A DNA stretch of 64,000 bases from positions 17,116,545-17,180,544 of the forward strand of contig NC_088790.1 in NCBI RefSeq assembly GCF_949628265.1, written 5' to 3'. The first letter of the stretch is position 1, and each line of letters begins with the position of its first letter. The notes under the pieces were generated by a model. That model had not been told where the DNA came from. It saw nothing but the letters and a program-made list of their open reading frames with translations, and searched no databases. The stretch comes from Cloeon dipterum. Taxonomy: Eukaryota > Arthropoda > Insecta > Ephemeroptera > Baetidae. The translations under genes and the position numbers were made by a program. Shown here piece after piece: positions 1-12,059 of the stretch.

Positions 1-743
1 CATTTGACCACACCCTAGATGGCTTTGCGATTAAATTTGATTTCATCTTGACTGGTATTCTGGTGTACCCATAATATAAGTGACAATATAGTCTAATCAT
101 TTTTGGACACTGAACTATTTTTTCCAAAATGATATTTGATATTGGGGCCGTACGTTTCAAATAAAAATATGAATGAAGTTAAAAGAGAAAACAGTTGTAA
201 TTTAAACGAAATGATTTAACATTTTAAGATGCGTTGAAAACATAATAATAATTAACAAGAAACGCGGTTATATTATTTAGTAGATTCAAACAACTGCCTA
301 AAATTTTAATATTAAAAAAACGTAACTTTAGAATGTTGGTTTATAGCTTCTTTAAATAATTTTTAGATATAACAGACCTCAATAAACATGCAAAATTGCG
401 TTTTTAGAGGATTTTTAATAACAATCAACGAATAAAGTTTCTGGCCTAGAGCACAGCATCGTTTTTTATGTCGACTCATATGAATGTGTTAAATGCTTTA
501 ATTTTTAGCTGTTTTTTTTTTGTATCGTTATAACATATTCATGCTTCATGAATTTCTTTCAAGATAAGTTTATTTTCCTTTCGAAAGCTTTTTGTTTCCA
601 TGTTTTTTTTTTATTTTCATGTGCCTATTTATCCTCCTACAAGAACAAAAAACCCACTTACACAACAAACGTTCACCATAGTTCAATATTTTGTAAAAGA
701 CACGTCGCGAAAATTGATAAATCTATTTTGATCAAGATATTAC
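1..743. other. Gene-free left edge, probably intron of transporter A
   Basis: No coding segment is visible here on either strand. Transporter A on the minus strand ends its second coding exon at 744 with a good GT donor, so this AT-rich stretch is most simply the first part of a long intron, with the remaining exons beyond the left edge. Confidence 0.5.
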
Positions 744-1461
744 CTGTGATCACTCTGCCCACGTAGAGCATGTTGACCGACGAGGCCCAGAGGATGAGTG
801 CCCATCCGATGGCGAAGGGTACGGCCGTCCAGAACATGGTTTGCTTGCGTCCGATCTTGTCCACGAGGTATCCGGCTGGGAAGTTGGAGGCGGCCGCGCC
901 CAGCGTCAGCAAAGAGCCGACCCACGCGAACTCGGAAGGGGTTACCTGCAGCGGGCCTCCCTGGACATGGCTACTTGCGGGCGATGACCAGCCGATGACT
1001 GTACCTAGGGCGAAGGCACCCAAGCCAGCTGCAAATACACACAATTTGATTATTTTGCAATTTTATGGTTTAATTAATTTGATGATAATTGTGCCAAAAT
1101 AAAAACTTTGGAAAAGAACAGCCCACTACACACGAAGCATTAAATTACTTCTAAAATGAATAGTTAAGTTTGAATCCAAAAAATGAGATAGCGTTCAAAA
1201 CTATTCAAATCAAAAATTAAAAATCAGGATTTTTATTTAAAAAATATTGAATAAACAGTTATCAAATGAACTAGTTAAATTAATTATCTTATTTTCAAGC
1301 TTTGTGAAAACATTATTAAACTTATGAATACCAGATATCGCAGCCATATACTGGGTCAGTCTGCGAGGCTTCTGGCCTGCCGCCTCTTCAGCCTTGAGAT
1401 TGGCTGCCACCGAGTCCACAGATCCAGTAACCAGCGTGGCCGTGCTTGCTGTTGCGCTCAT
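744..1461 (-). CDS. Tret1-like sugar transporter A, 5' part only
   Basis: This is the N-terminal part of a 12-helix major facilitator sugar transporter of the insect trehalose-facilitator type (SLC2 relatives), which moves trehalose or hexose across the plasma membrane. Coding exons are 1461-1332 (start ATG, about 43 residues, cytoplasmic, rich in Ala, Ser and Thr) and 1028-744. The second exon shows helix 1 (FALGTVIGWSSPA), the helix 2-3 loop with the family motif DKIGRK, and VGRVITG at the end of helix 4. Exon 1 ends in phase 1 and joins the acceptor at 1029-1032 in frame. Unlike genes B, C and D to its right, it has no intron after the helix 3 'IG' position, so it belongs to an older branch. 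The remaining helices are outside the window; if they do not exist there, this is a truncated copy. Confidence 0.8.
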
Positions 1462-1744
1462 TCTTGTATTGTTGTTTTTCTTGATAAAAACTATGAATCC
1501 GTCTTTCTAGGCTGTCACCTGAAACGAAATTTTATAAATAAAATAGTTATTTTGCCCAAACTTAGGATCAATAGCCCCTATTTTTATAAAAAAGTATTTT
1601 AATTAGATTTTCAAGCTCTTCGAGTCTGGAGGAGAAGCGGTAGTGAAAATTTTTGGAACATGTGTGACAAATAAAACTAACATGTACACTGAGATTAAAA
1701 ATTGGTTTGAATCAATTTCAAAAAAAAAAACAAGTCTCTTAATT

Positions 1745-1772
1745 TTTGGTGTAGAATTATTTCTACACCAAA
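1745..1772. repeat. Perfect short palindrome
   Basis: Two 12-base arms (TTTGGTGTAGAA and its exact reverse complement) flank a 4-base loop TTAT. Imperfect pairing continues several bases outward on both sides. A related piece (TTACACCAAATCAA) lies 40 bp further on. It could be a relic of a palindromic transposon end or simply a cruciform-prone sequence. Confidence 0.6.
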
Positions 1773-4700
1773 CTAATTGCAAGTTAAATGTTTAGTTACA
1801 CCAAATCAATTTAGCTCAACATGAAAAATGAAAAGTGGAAAGACTATCAACGTTGACCTATTCACAATTGCAGCGCAGGTGCGTGCGGATGACAGTGTCT
1901 AGCGTTGCTGTAAATTGATAAGTCTGTGCAAGCGATTAGCACTTATTTGCTAACCATTTTTTCTCCTCCTCCGTCCTCGCATCAAAACGCATTAAATTAA
2001 TTGCCCTGCAATGAAAATCTCCGGTCTTTGTTTTTTATTATTTGCTTCGTTATATACACCGGGAATGTGTTCCAGGCCGCAGAGAGATAAAATTGCTCAA
2101 ACATTTGCGTTGGAATCGTTCAAACGCAAACACGTGTTCCTTGCTCTTGCTCTACGTTTTGTTTGCGCTAGAGTTTGTACGTTTTCAAACTGGAGTACCT
2201 ATTCCTTTGTAGGTTGTTGGGAAACGCCTTTTTAAGAAATAATATATTCGTTTTATTTTCGAACGCGTTCGTTGGCTGACTTGTCAATATAAAATGTTTC
2301 CTTGTTAAGTTTCCTTTTCGACTGTGCGCCAAAACACGTCTTTCAACGATCACGGGGATTTTTGTTCGCACACCTTCTTGTTGTATTTTCTATCTGATTT
2401 TATCCTCATTCCTGTTTGCGTTACAAGTGAGACTGTTTGGTGCAAAACCTGTCTTCGCAAACGGAATTCCCCGAACACGCTGTGCCCTCTTGCAGCTTCG
2501 TAAATATTCATTCAGAGGTTCCTAACCTTTCCAGCTATGCTCGATAAAAGGAGCGTGAAGCAGGTTCTGAAATTTACTCTTGCTGACGAATCACCTTTTC
2601 GTCATTTTGACCTTTGTCTTAGCAACATGTTTTTCGGAACTAATTGAATTTTGAAATTTTCTTCACAAACAAAATTCCACAGAACTCACTAAGGGTGTCG
2701 AAATAATTAACTTTCAGCTATGCATAATTAAAACAGATGCTTTCTTGAGTTGACATTGCTAGAGAAAAATTTAGACAGATAGATTTGTTCGTTAAACCAA
2801 TGGTGTACGAGTAGACAATTAGTTAACGATTTTTTTAGGAAGCAGCTTGAGTGAGTAGAGATAATTTTTAAATTTCATTTCCGTTCAAAACAAATTTGTG
2901 ATAACAGTAATAAAGTTTGTTGATCATTCCATTAACGGTTGATTTTTCTTTCGGTTGATGGAAGCTCGCCTAAATGTCCAACATAATTTAACAAAGACCT
3001 ACTAAGCTATTTTCACGTCTCGCCCCATTGATAGCAGTTAATTTTCTTTTCAAGGAGAGAGAGTTAGCGACGCAGGAACCGCGCTAAATTTACTCTCTTG
3101 ACGAGGTATTTAATTAGGCGCTACACAAAGTGAATGTCAATGTCAGGCTCTTGATCGCGCACGCGACACGTTTGTTCGCTAATTCTTTCTCATCCGTGTT
3201 GGCCGCCAATTATCACTCCCGACTGCTATTGTTGCGTTTATGCGGTTAGTTGCATTGAAGCAAAGGAAAGAAAGGCTGTGCACGTAGTCCGTTTGAAAGG
3301 GAAACTATGACGCCGGTCACGTAAACATCCTCAGCCTTTTTTTTTGTTATTCATTGCCGGGTTTTATCTACTTGCGTTTATAGTAAGGAGTAATATGTTA
3401 TTTCTAGGTTACACTTATAAAAACAGGAGCAAAAAGAAAATTAGGCTTTTGAAAACGACAAAAAATAGGATTTCTTATTAAGTAGCAACGCAAGAAAGAG
3501 ATATCAGATTTCTCCAAGATTCACAAAGTAGTAGTTATGGTTTCTAGGGGTCTCCGATTTTTTAGCAAACCAACGATTAAATAGAAAACCAATTAGTTCC
3601 GTGGCTGCGGTACTTAATCACCACATTTGGCAGTTAAATCACTACTTTTGAGGTATTCTAAATTATTCGTTATTTTTTTGCAGAAGCACCTTTTAACTGT
3701 ATGCAAAATTAATCACTAGATGAGAGCTGAACCAAAACATCTGCCGCATTTAAAAATAGAACAAATTTTTCGAGTAGCCCGCATTCCTTCATATATGCTT
3801 TCTAAGAAATTAAAATCGTGCATTTGAAAGACTAACTTTTTAACTAATTTTTTGGCTTATAAATATTATGGATGATATGGTAATAAGGCTGTCCACTCTG
3901 AATAAAAAATTTCGTATAAATTCCTTCCTTGAAACCACAGCAAAATTTAAATTCACACGATTTATGGCTAACAAATAGAGCGGAACTTACGTGTTCTGAT
4001 ATTGAACAGGAACGCCCCTCGAATCGCTATTTCGAGCAGCCAGCCAGCTCAGTCAGTCGTCTTGTCCCTGCGATGGCCACTAGCACTACTCCGCGGCCTG
4101 ATAACGAGTGTGGTGCCTGCCGCCGCACTTGCCTTTTCAAAGCACTGCACTGTTTTCCTCCTTCGACTTCCACGCTACAACTTAATAATGTACTTGGCTT
4201 TTCCCCGCCTCGTCCTGCCAGGAGGCAAGGAGAAATGGAAGTAATGTGGAAAATAATTTAACATCTCGCCATTGTTTACTAAATGATGATACGCCTTGTA
4301 ATTTAAAAAAAAAACATTCCATATATATGTTGTGTCGCACGCACTCTGTATAAAATAGCTTGCTTGCTGGAAGAAATAAAAACAAAGAATTTACAAAATG
4401 TTTTTTGTTACACAATATTTTGTGTCTGTAAAAGTGGATATAAATGAATCTTAAGATTTTCATTTTGCTTTGTTGTAACTTGTTGACTCTTTTGAACTCG
4501 CATTTGAAATGGGAATTTCCATTTTGAAATTCATGTTAGCCCTTAACTGATTATCCGGCCTTAAGGAGGAAGCTATTATTGAAACCAAATTTATCACAAC
4601 GTCATCAAGCGTTTCACCCAACAACTACGAACGATTCTGAAAAGGAACAAGTATTTAATTTATTTATTTTTCGCATAAAGTATGACGTGAAGATCTTTAA

Positions 4701-5342
4701 GTATTTTATTTGCTCGCTATTCTTGTTTGAGAGAAAATGTAACGTCGTGCGATTAGACCAATTGCTCGTTTACATTTTCAAAGTTGAATTCAAAATATTT
4801 TTTATGAAAATTTATTGTCTTAAAACAATTTTGTATATTTACTTGTTTAATTCACGATATATCAAGATAACAAGATAAAAATGATTAACTAAATCATTTT
4901 GAAAGGTTAATGACTGCAGCGAAATGAAACCAATAATAATGTATTGAAGCTTTTGATGATACAAATATTCAAACAAATGTTCCTATGAAAATGTCATTTA
5001 TTTAATAAAAAGCCCATTTAAATGAACGAAAGTAAAATCAAATAGAATTAGCGTTTTTTTTAATTTTGCTGTATAAATTAAATTTTGAAATTAATAACTT
5101 TCCTGGCAGATTCTATCCTGATTTTTAATCACTGACAGTGTAATGTTTTATTTATATATTCACCTATATAAGATAATGAACAGCATTCGATATACTATGT
5201 AAGTATTTGAATTAACATCCCAGAACGCGATATAATCTTTAATTAATTTTCACAACAATTAGCCAGCTATTTTTAGCTTTTTTAGAAACGTTTTGGCTGC
5301 CTTTATTGGCCTAAACAATAAACGACTAGTATTTTTACGCTT

Positions 5343-5389
5343 GGGGATTTCCGTGAAAGCTTACTCAGGGCAGGGAGCAGGGCTATATA
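5343..5389. promoter_or_regulatory. kappaB-like site next to a TATA box
   Basis: GGGGATTTCC at 5343-5352 fits the GGGRNNYYCC consensus bound by Rel/NF-kappaB proteins. TATATA at 5384-5389 lies about 30 bp further on. The pair resembles an immune-inducible insect promoter, but it lies beyond the 3' end of the lectin gene and no reading frame starts just downstream on the plus strand. It could drive a noncoding transcript, or on the minus strand a distant first exon of transporter A. Confidence 0.3.
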
Positions 5390-5440
5390 GAATCCCGTTT
5401 TTGGCAAGTGGGCCGTTCAATATCAACGTACCCAAGTATA

Positions 5441-5446
5441 TTTATT
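5441..5446 (-). terminator. Candidate polyadenylation signal of the lectin
   Basis: TTTATT on the plus strand reads AATAAA on the minus strand, about 115 bases after the lectin stop codon. Confidence 0.5.
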
Positions 5447-5560
5447 CGTGAGAAGTTTCTCTTTTCTTAATTCTTCTGAAATAAAATATATTTAAGATAT
5501 CAGCAATTTTTTTTTAAATTTCCTTGGTGATGTGATCAGTAACAAAGTGCAGTGATAGTG

Positions 5561-6957
5561 TTAAGTTCTGCTAACTAGCTCGCAAATATAATTGGAATGG
5601 ACAAAGCAGTCCTCATCATTCCACCCAATATTGCCCTTGAGGTCTGAAAACTGAACGCATGACTCGTTGCCCTTTGCATTGTTCGGCTCCTTTTTGTTCC
5701 AAGAAGCGAATTCAAGGCGCTGACCAGTCGTCGACCAATAAAAGGCTCCGTCTTCAGCACCAAGGCGAGTTGCCGAAAGCCAGAAATTGTCAATGATGGT
5801 CACCTTTCCTACAACCCATATAAAATTAACTTCAAATAAACATTGCACGGTCAAATTAATAAGGTTTAAAAATATGTTTCTAGAATAAATGAAATAAGAG
5901 CCACGTGATTGTGGTGCATCAAACCTAGTGCTTTGACAAGATGGTAATTTTCTTCGGCAGTCTCGATAGTGGCTAGCTGCATTCCCAGAGATCTGCACGC
6001 CCGCACAGCCGTGAACCAGTTCTCCTGGCAAGTTACCAAACGAATTTTTAAATTTGTACATTAGATGCGGTACCTCTGATTAAACGACCTTCTTTAAACT
6101 GATGAAGTAGCAACCACTAAGCGTGTTGATTTCTAAAACGATTCCGTCCGGCTCTAAACACCAGTTTCCAATAACATACAACGCAATAAATCCATTTAAT
6201 TGAAATCAAATTCACCTTTCCTAATCGCTGAACACCGCTGGTGCAGCTGTAAAATCAACTTCAATTATTAAAAATCTTTCAGACATTTAAAATTTTACAT
6301 CCTGCTCTTCCTCCTCAACGCATTTTTTCGTCAGCCTTGAGGTGAAGTTGCTGAAGATTTGTTCAATCCTTTGGGGAAGCAATTATCTATTTATCCAGCA
6401 GTTTAAACAAATGACGCACCTCAAATTGCAGTTCTCATTGTGCAACTGCTTCTCCATTTCGCAGGCTCGTAACTTTTGCTCGCACAATGCGAGTTGGTAT
6501 TCTTGGTTAATTCCTGTCAACCTGGAGTTTTCCTCCTTAAAACTTTGCGTCACGCTAATCAGCAATTGTAGATCCACGACCTTTTCTCGTGCGCAGTTCA
6601 GTTCTGTTTGCAAGGTGGCCAATTTCTGTTCGCAAGTTGCACTGTTACAAAATTAATTTTTGGAAATCAAATCAACCCTCGCTGGATCAATTAGTTAACA
6701 CCCTTAAATAATAAGGTACACGTCACCTCGAGTTATCTGGAATGGCTGCACTGTCGGTAGCCTGCAAATAAATAAATTTGTTTAGCACGCAATTCCAGAA
6801 AATAATTAATAAAAAAACAAATGGAATAATTCTTGAACTCAGAAAGCCTATTTACCTGAATGTTTTTCGATTGTAACGCAGCATTCTCGGCGCCGGCATA
6901 ACGACACCAGTGAAGCATAAGTGCGACGACGAGGAAAAGAGCCTGATTTGGAGCCAT
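5561..6957 (-). CDS. Secreted C-type lectin with coiled-coil stalk
   Basis: A secreted sugar-binding protein of 284 residues, likely used in immune recognition. Eight coding exons join in frame: 6957-6856, 6761-6727, 6641-6420, 6350-6299, 6246-6216, 6153-6089, 6024-5925, 5808-5561. Residues 1-23 are a signal peptide (hydrophobic core ALFLVVALML, cut after AGA); an upstream in-frame start at 7053 would bury it, so the inner ATG is chosen. Residues about 46-120 are charged and heptad-like (coiled coil). The lectin domain runs from about 160 to 281 and opens with GCYFIS. It has the calcium/sugar motifs EPN (243-245, typical of mannose-type specificity), Glu251 and WND (265-267), plus Cys253, Cys270 and Cys278. 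The donor after exon 6 (AAG|GTCGTT) is weak but gives the expected alignment. The gene sits between two sugar transporter genes on the same strand. The fold assignment is firm; the ligand and role are inferred. Confidence 0.88.
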
Positions 6958-7823
6958 GTTTTTGCGCAACTGACGCGCTGAGTGTTTCTTATTGAACGCG
7001 GCACTACAGCAACGCTGACCTTTCTCACCGCGAGCGAGATAGAGCAAAGTCACGAACCCGAAGTGTGACCCAACACAAAGGAGTCATTGGCAGCACACAA
7101 TAATATTAAAAACTCATATCATTAGCATGGAAAATAACCTTGTCTTCTTTAAGAATTTTAACGAAATAGAAGAAAATTTTATTTTTATTATTTTTGCAAG
7201 ACTACACACTTAGAATACGAGTTGTGCAGATAAGTTTTTAACAACTTATGTGCGTTCCTATGATGCAAAGTTGAAAAAAGGGGCAGCTTCAGAGCTGATT
7301 ATACAACTATAGTTGAGTTTATCTATCATTGTTGCTGTTTATTCATCATCTGTCTGCAGCGATCTAGCTTGATAACATATTTAACTAAAGGATTTTTGAA
7401 AATTTATTATTTATTCCTTTGATGAAAGAAACCTTAAAATTGTGTATCAAGTGACTATTTTTGTGCAGCGGGGACGTATGTCTCACACACTTCTCAGCTG
7501 GCTGACAAACTAGGTAAAGGGCAATCATTGATATTTGTCTCTTTGATTCATTTCGCGCTTAAGCGATAAGCTCAATGGTCAAAACAACAGTAGAATCAAA
7601 CAGATCATGATACTTATCATAAAGCAATTTCAATTGCATTTTAATTGCTCGAGTAAAATAAGTGATTTATCTATTTATAACAGGAAAATTAACATCGGAA
7701 CATTTTCAAGGTGCACATTGTGAGGTGGCATTGATATTACTGTTGAACTCCACTTAAGAATTTTAATCATTTCAACACATGTGATATGCAGTCTTACGTC
7801 ACAACACAATTTATAGCGATAAG
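6958..7823. other. Spacer between lectin start and transporter B end
   Basis: This holds the lectin promoter and 5' leader on its left side and the 3' end of transporter B on its right. I see no other gene and no clear TATA box. Confidence 0.5.
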
Positions 7824-10301
7824 TTAGTCCTTGGCTCCGAGTTCCTTGAGGATTTGCTCGTTGGTTTTGCCCTTGGTCTCGGGCAGAACGAAGAGGACAA
7901 AAGCAGCCCCCAAGAAGCAGCAGCCACCGAAAATCCAAAAGGTGGTGTAATTATTCAGGGCAGCCACCATATCTGCGTAGAACAGCGTGACCAGGAAGGC
8001 AAGCAGCCAGTTCGAAGTGGCGCCGATCGCGCTGGCAGGCCCTTTCACCTGCGGCGCGAAGATCTCAGCGGCCACCACCCACACGACGGGACCAGCGCCG
8101 AACGAGAAGAAAATAATGTAAAGCACCAGCAAAGTTACTGGCAGCCATCCTTGCTCCACTAGTTCATTCTGAAAGAAAAATATTTATTTTTATTTAAAAA
8201 TGAACTGAATTGAACTCTAAATATTTTATACCATTTTAAGAGAATAAATTGTCTTAGATAATTACAAAACCTTTTTAAGGATTTCCAAAATTATCGAGAA
8301 ATTGCTGCAATAATTTTTTAGATTCTTTTTTGTATTTTTTATTTAATTCTTTGCAAAAATCCACTTATACTTCATACATCTTTTAAATGCGCTCGAATAA
8401 AATTCATTTTGGGTCAGTTTTCGTGCCTGGTACCAAAAACAAAAAATTTTCAAAACTTAGATGAAATAAAAATAAACAATCTAAGTAGCCAATTATAAAC
8501 CATGGAAAGAAGGGTCCAAAAATATTCAATCTAACCTGATAAAAGAAGTAAAAGCCGAGGATGACGATGAATACACCCATTGCTACCGCGGAAACAAGCA
8601 AAAGCAGTTTTCTTCCCAAACGGTCGACAACCAATGAGGCGGGGACGGTGGCTGCAACTTGTACGGCGCCAATAATGATGCTGTTGATGTTGGGGTCGAG
8701 GGTGGAGCCGGCGCTTTCAAATATGCTGTTGGCGTAGAACAGCACCGCATTGATGCCCGACAATTGTTGCAGGAAGAAAACACCGAACAAAATTAAAATT
8801 CCCTTCAAGGCGAGACGGTCGCCGAACATTGCAAAAAACGAAATCTGTGATTTAAAAACAAAATAATCATTGATTTTAATTTGAAAATAACGCTTTTCAC
8901 CTTGTTGTTCCTTTCCTGCTCCTCTGCGTTCTTCATGTCTTCAAGCTCGTTCTTTATATCGCAGTGAGCGCCACGGAACCACTGCAACGATTTTGTAGCC
9001 TCATCGACCTTTCCTCTCCTCAACAGGTATTGAGGTGTTTCAGGCATCCAGAAGAAACAAGCAGCGAACGCAATGGGCACGATTGCGCATATTAAGGATA
9101 ACCTAATACGTTCGGGTTAGATTTTACTGTAGTGAAAATTAAATAGTTCGAATTTATTTTGATAAAAATTAAATATTCTTACCAAAAAACGGGAACAAAG
9201 GCACCAATTATGTAGCTGAAGAGGATTCCAATAACAACTAAAAGCTGGAAGAAAGAACTGAGCAATCCACGGATCTTAGTGTCAGAGATCTCGGCGATGT
9301 ACATCGGAGAAGCCACACAGAAGAGGCCACCGCAGAAGCCTGCGATGAACCGTCCCACGATCAGCATTTCGACCGCCGCTGGCCAGATAATAAACGCCCA
9401 ACCTGTTGACAATTTTCAATTAATATTTTTTGTTCACAAGAATTGTCAGAGATTACCTATGACGAAAGGTATGGAGATGAAAAGCATGGTGTATTTTCTT
9501 CCGATCCAATCGACGAGAAAGCCGGTTGGCAGGCAGGATACGGCAGCGCCCAGATTTACGACGGAGCCAACCCAAGAAAACTCGGACGTGCTGACAGTAA
9601 AGCTGAAGACTTCACCAGTAAGAATTGGGGTTTGTGCAGGCGATGACCATCCGAGAACCGTGCCCAACGCCATCGCGCCCAGCGTCGCTTTAATGCACGC
9701 AGACACAGATTTTTTCAAAATATAAATCATGCAATTTGTTTCATAATTTTAGCAAAAAATCTCACTTAAGTGGCTTTCTTACTTGAAGCCATTCGTATCT
9801 TTTGTAAATCTAAATTTGTGTACAGATGAAATTTACGAAAGTTACCTGCAAGAGCGGCGATGTACTGAGTCTTGGTACTGCCATTTGTGTTCGCGCTTAC
9901 CTCTCCTTTATCCACTACGAAATAAATTGTTTTTAAAAATTGTCACTTAAAACTTTGCTCTCAGCGTATTGGAATTTAAGAAATATTTCGGAAGAATTTT
10001 GTTTTAAAAATGTCTGTTTTATAACCAAAAAACTATTGATCTGATGTTTTTGGACCAGTTAAGCACAAAAATTGTTCTTAACTATTGGTAAAATCAGGTT
10101 TTATCAGCGCAATTAAATTATAAGAAAATCTGGAATGCAAGTAACAAAATGCTAGGGATAGTTTTAGACTTTATCTGTTATTACAAAAGACTGCATTTCT
10201 CTTCACGGGTATTAAAATGCCGTTCTAAAGCGATTGAATCTCCAGCACTACTTGAGAACTCTTTTAATAATTCACACCGCTATTGAAATCATTCACTTAC
10301 T
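7824..10301 (-). CDS. Tret1: Tret1-like trehalose transporter B
   Basis: A complete 458-residue sugar facilitator, close in size to other insect trehalose transporters, expected in the plasma membrane with 12 helices. Coding exons: 10301 (single base A), 9914-9846, 9687-9457, 9402-9183, 9102-8901, 8844-8536, 8168-7824. The start codon is split: exon 1 ends in A before a strong GTAAGT donor, and the next exon begins TG. Family marks are DWIGRK after helix 2, VGRFIAGFCGG in helix 4, PETPQYLL after helix 6, QQLSGINAVLFY in helix 7, DRLGRK after helix 8 and PETKGKT after helix 12. It is the leftmost of three close paralogs (B, C, D) in the same orientation. The substrate could be trehalose or a hexose; the sequence alone does not decide. 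Confidence 0.9.
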
Positions 10302-10344
10302 TTTAATGCAGGCTAGTGCGTGCAGTGGAAGGTTCGCGTTTTGC

Positions 10345-10428
10345 CCAACTGGCTATTTGGGAATTTTTCTATGGTCCGTCTGCTCTCAACCGATACGCTT
10401 TATTATCAAAATCACTTGAAATAATCAA
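10345..10428 (-). promoter_or_regulatory. Promoter block of B, conserved with C
   Basis: Two blocks are shared with the region upstream of gene C. CCAACTGGCTATTTGGGAATT (10345-10365; here quoted in two parts CCAACTGGCT and ATTTGGGAATT) has a near copy at 14859-14880. AAATCACTTGAAATAATCAA (10409-10428) is identical at 14930-14949. Most of the surrounding sequence has drifted, so the conservation suggests function. The second block contains TCAAGTG on the minus strand, which matches the binding core of NK-2 class homeodomains. Confidence 0.5.
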
Positions 10429-11048
10429 TCCACTCCCGTAAAAGCGGGTAAAAAATATCTTCAATGAATTTTCACGCCGAACTGATTAAATGATTTTCGA
10501 TTAATTAAATGGAAATGGCAATTTAGCAATTTCTTACAATTAGTCATATTTGATCAGTATGTCATGAAAAAAAATATGATTTTATTTAAAATGCTTTTAT
10601 ACATTCAATTCACTTTGGTCTTCAACCAGAAAGACATAGTTATTCTGTGCAAACTCATACCAGTCTGTAGGAACTACGCTTTACGAAATATCAAAATAGT
10701 CAGATGTGTCAGTGGCGCGGAAGCCACCCTTGCGGTCAACCACTTTCCCCGCAGATAAAATTTTGATTAAATGCTGTGCTTGTAAAAAAACTTAGCTCAC
10801 TTTACTCCAAAAATCATACCGCCCACCAAATCAAAGCAAACGTCCCTTTTAGATAATATATTTTTCTGCAAAATCAGCGCATCAAACTAAAACACTGTAG
10901 TCTGTTTTCAATTTTTCTCAATAAAACACTATATCCAACATCGTAGGCTATATGAATAATTTCTTAATTTGTCTTATGAGTAGGACAACCATTTACTAAA
11001 CAATTATAGTAACGTTGTTATTGCGAAGCATCATTTTCAAATTCCTGT

Positions 11049-11226
11049 TTGGAGTAAAACATATCCGCCTCTACGACAATGAGTAATCTGTAAGAGATTT
11101 TAAGATAAAATTTTATGATTACTTAACCTCCAAAGAATATTGTGCATATAAAGACCAACAAATTGTCTTTTATGGCGAGAAACACCATCAAGTTTAACTT
11201 GAAACGAGAGAGAGATAATGTAAAGT
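11049..11226. repeat. Duplicated upstream segment, copy near B
   Basis: Similar by eye to 18491-18676. Shared pieces include CATATCCGCCTC/CATATCCGTCTC, GAGTAATCT and CTTGAAACGA followed by GATAA. The copies lie roughly 0.75-1.1 kb upstream of transporters B and D and probably came along with the gene duplication. See the copy near D for a possible small coding segment. Confidence 0.45.
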
Positions 11227-11599
11227 GTTTTCCTTTTACGTAATCGAACGGCAATCATAACGAAATCATGCGATCCTGCTCTTGTGAATTTATACAATAA
11301 TCTAAATGAGTTTTAATAAAAAAATAACTATACTATCATAGGAATAGTAAATTTTATATACAAAAGATACTTCCCAGAATAAAATAAAGGTCCTTATGGA
11401 GGTGTCCCTATTGTATTTTACATAACATGATAAGAAAAAAAATGGTTGGATTTTTACTGAGCAAAACGTCTTTATTCACAAATGATGTTCTGTCAAATTT
11501 GTATCAAATAATTTATCATGAATTTTTCAGCATAGAATATGAGTCGAAAATAGTTTGACAGCAGATTGTTACAAGCACAAAATGGTTATTAATGCGCAT

Positions 11600-11739
11600 C
11601 GTCCTGGTCCCGGCAAAATTGCGTAACTTTCAACAACCAAACGAGAATTTCCTTATTGCAACAAAAGGTCAACAATCAATTCGACAATGTAAATTTGGGT
11701 GTTTGTTGAGCGTTGCGCAATTTTGCCGGGACCAGGACG
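11600..11739. mobile_element. 140-bp foldback (MITE-like) element
   Basis: The ends are inverted repeats: the first 28 bases, starting CGTCCTGGTCCCGGC, match the reverse complement of the last 28 with one mismatch, and weaker pairing continues through most of each half. The element is flanked on both sides by the direct repeat GCAT (11596-11599 and 11740-11743), as expected for a 4-bp target duplication. There is no coding capacity. It fits a small non-autonomous DNA transposon; I do not recognise the family. Confidence 0.65.
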
Positions 11740-12059
11740 GCATATTTCATTTGTTTCATGACTATAAATATTATATTTCGGTGGGTAGTGTTAATATTTA
11801 GTGTTGTTGTGGTTAATTGAATAAATACGTATAGTCTGCATTCAAATTTATTAGGTGACTCAACCAGAAGGTAAGACCGCTTTCAAGATTATATGAAATT
11901 TCCTTTTCTTCATTTGATCCAAATGTATAAGAAAAAATGAATCTAGAAAATAAATTAAAAACGTGAATTGTATCTTTATTGTAGAGAGCAAGCTATTTAA
12001 TCATGTAAGTCAACTCCATTACTTGAGAGATTATAGATACATATTTGTACATAATTCAT

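Larger units (their letters stand above)
1462..5560. other. 4.1-kb gap between transporter A and the lectin
   Basis: I see no supportable gene. Gene A probably has a noncoding first exon here, because its ATG sits shortly after a plausible acceptor. The segment holds a perfect 12-bp-arm palindrome at 1745-1772, a short signal-peptide-like frame at 2011-2235 (plus), a GC-richer patch near 4010-4230 with two tandem TCAGT initiator-like motifs, and a kappaB/TATA combination near 5343-5389. Confidence 0.6.

Noticed and set aside
3929-4261. Open frame with several Cys and Pro, ATG after tandem TCAGT motifs
   Set aside because: No recognisable domain, no splice context, and overlapping frames are open too; the GC-rich patch is kept only as part of the gap description.
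5821-6061. Continuous open frame reading through the lectin intron into a Cys-rich N-terminus
   Set aside because: It is intron read-through in the wrong frame; the spliced exon 6024-5925 gives the proper lectin fold sequence.
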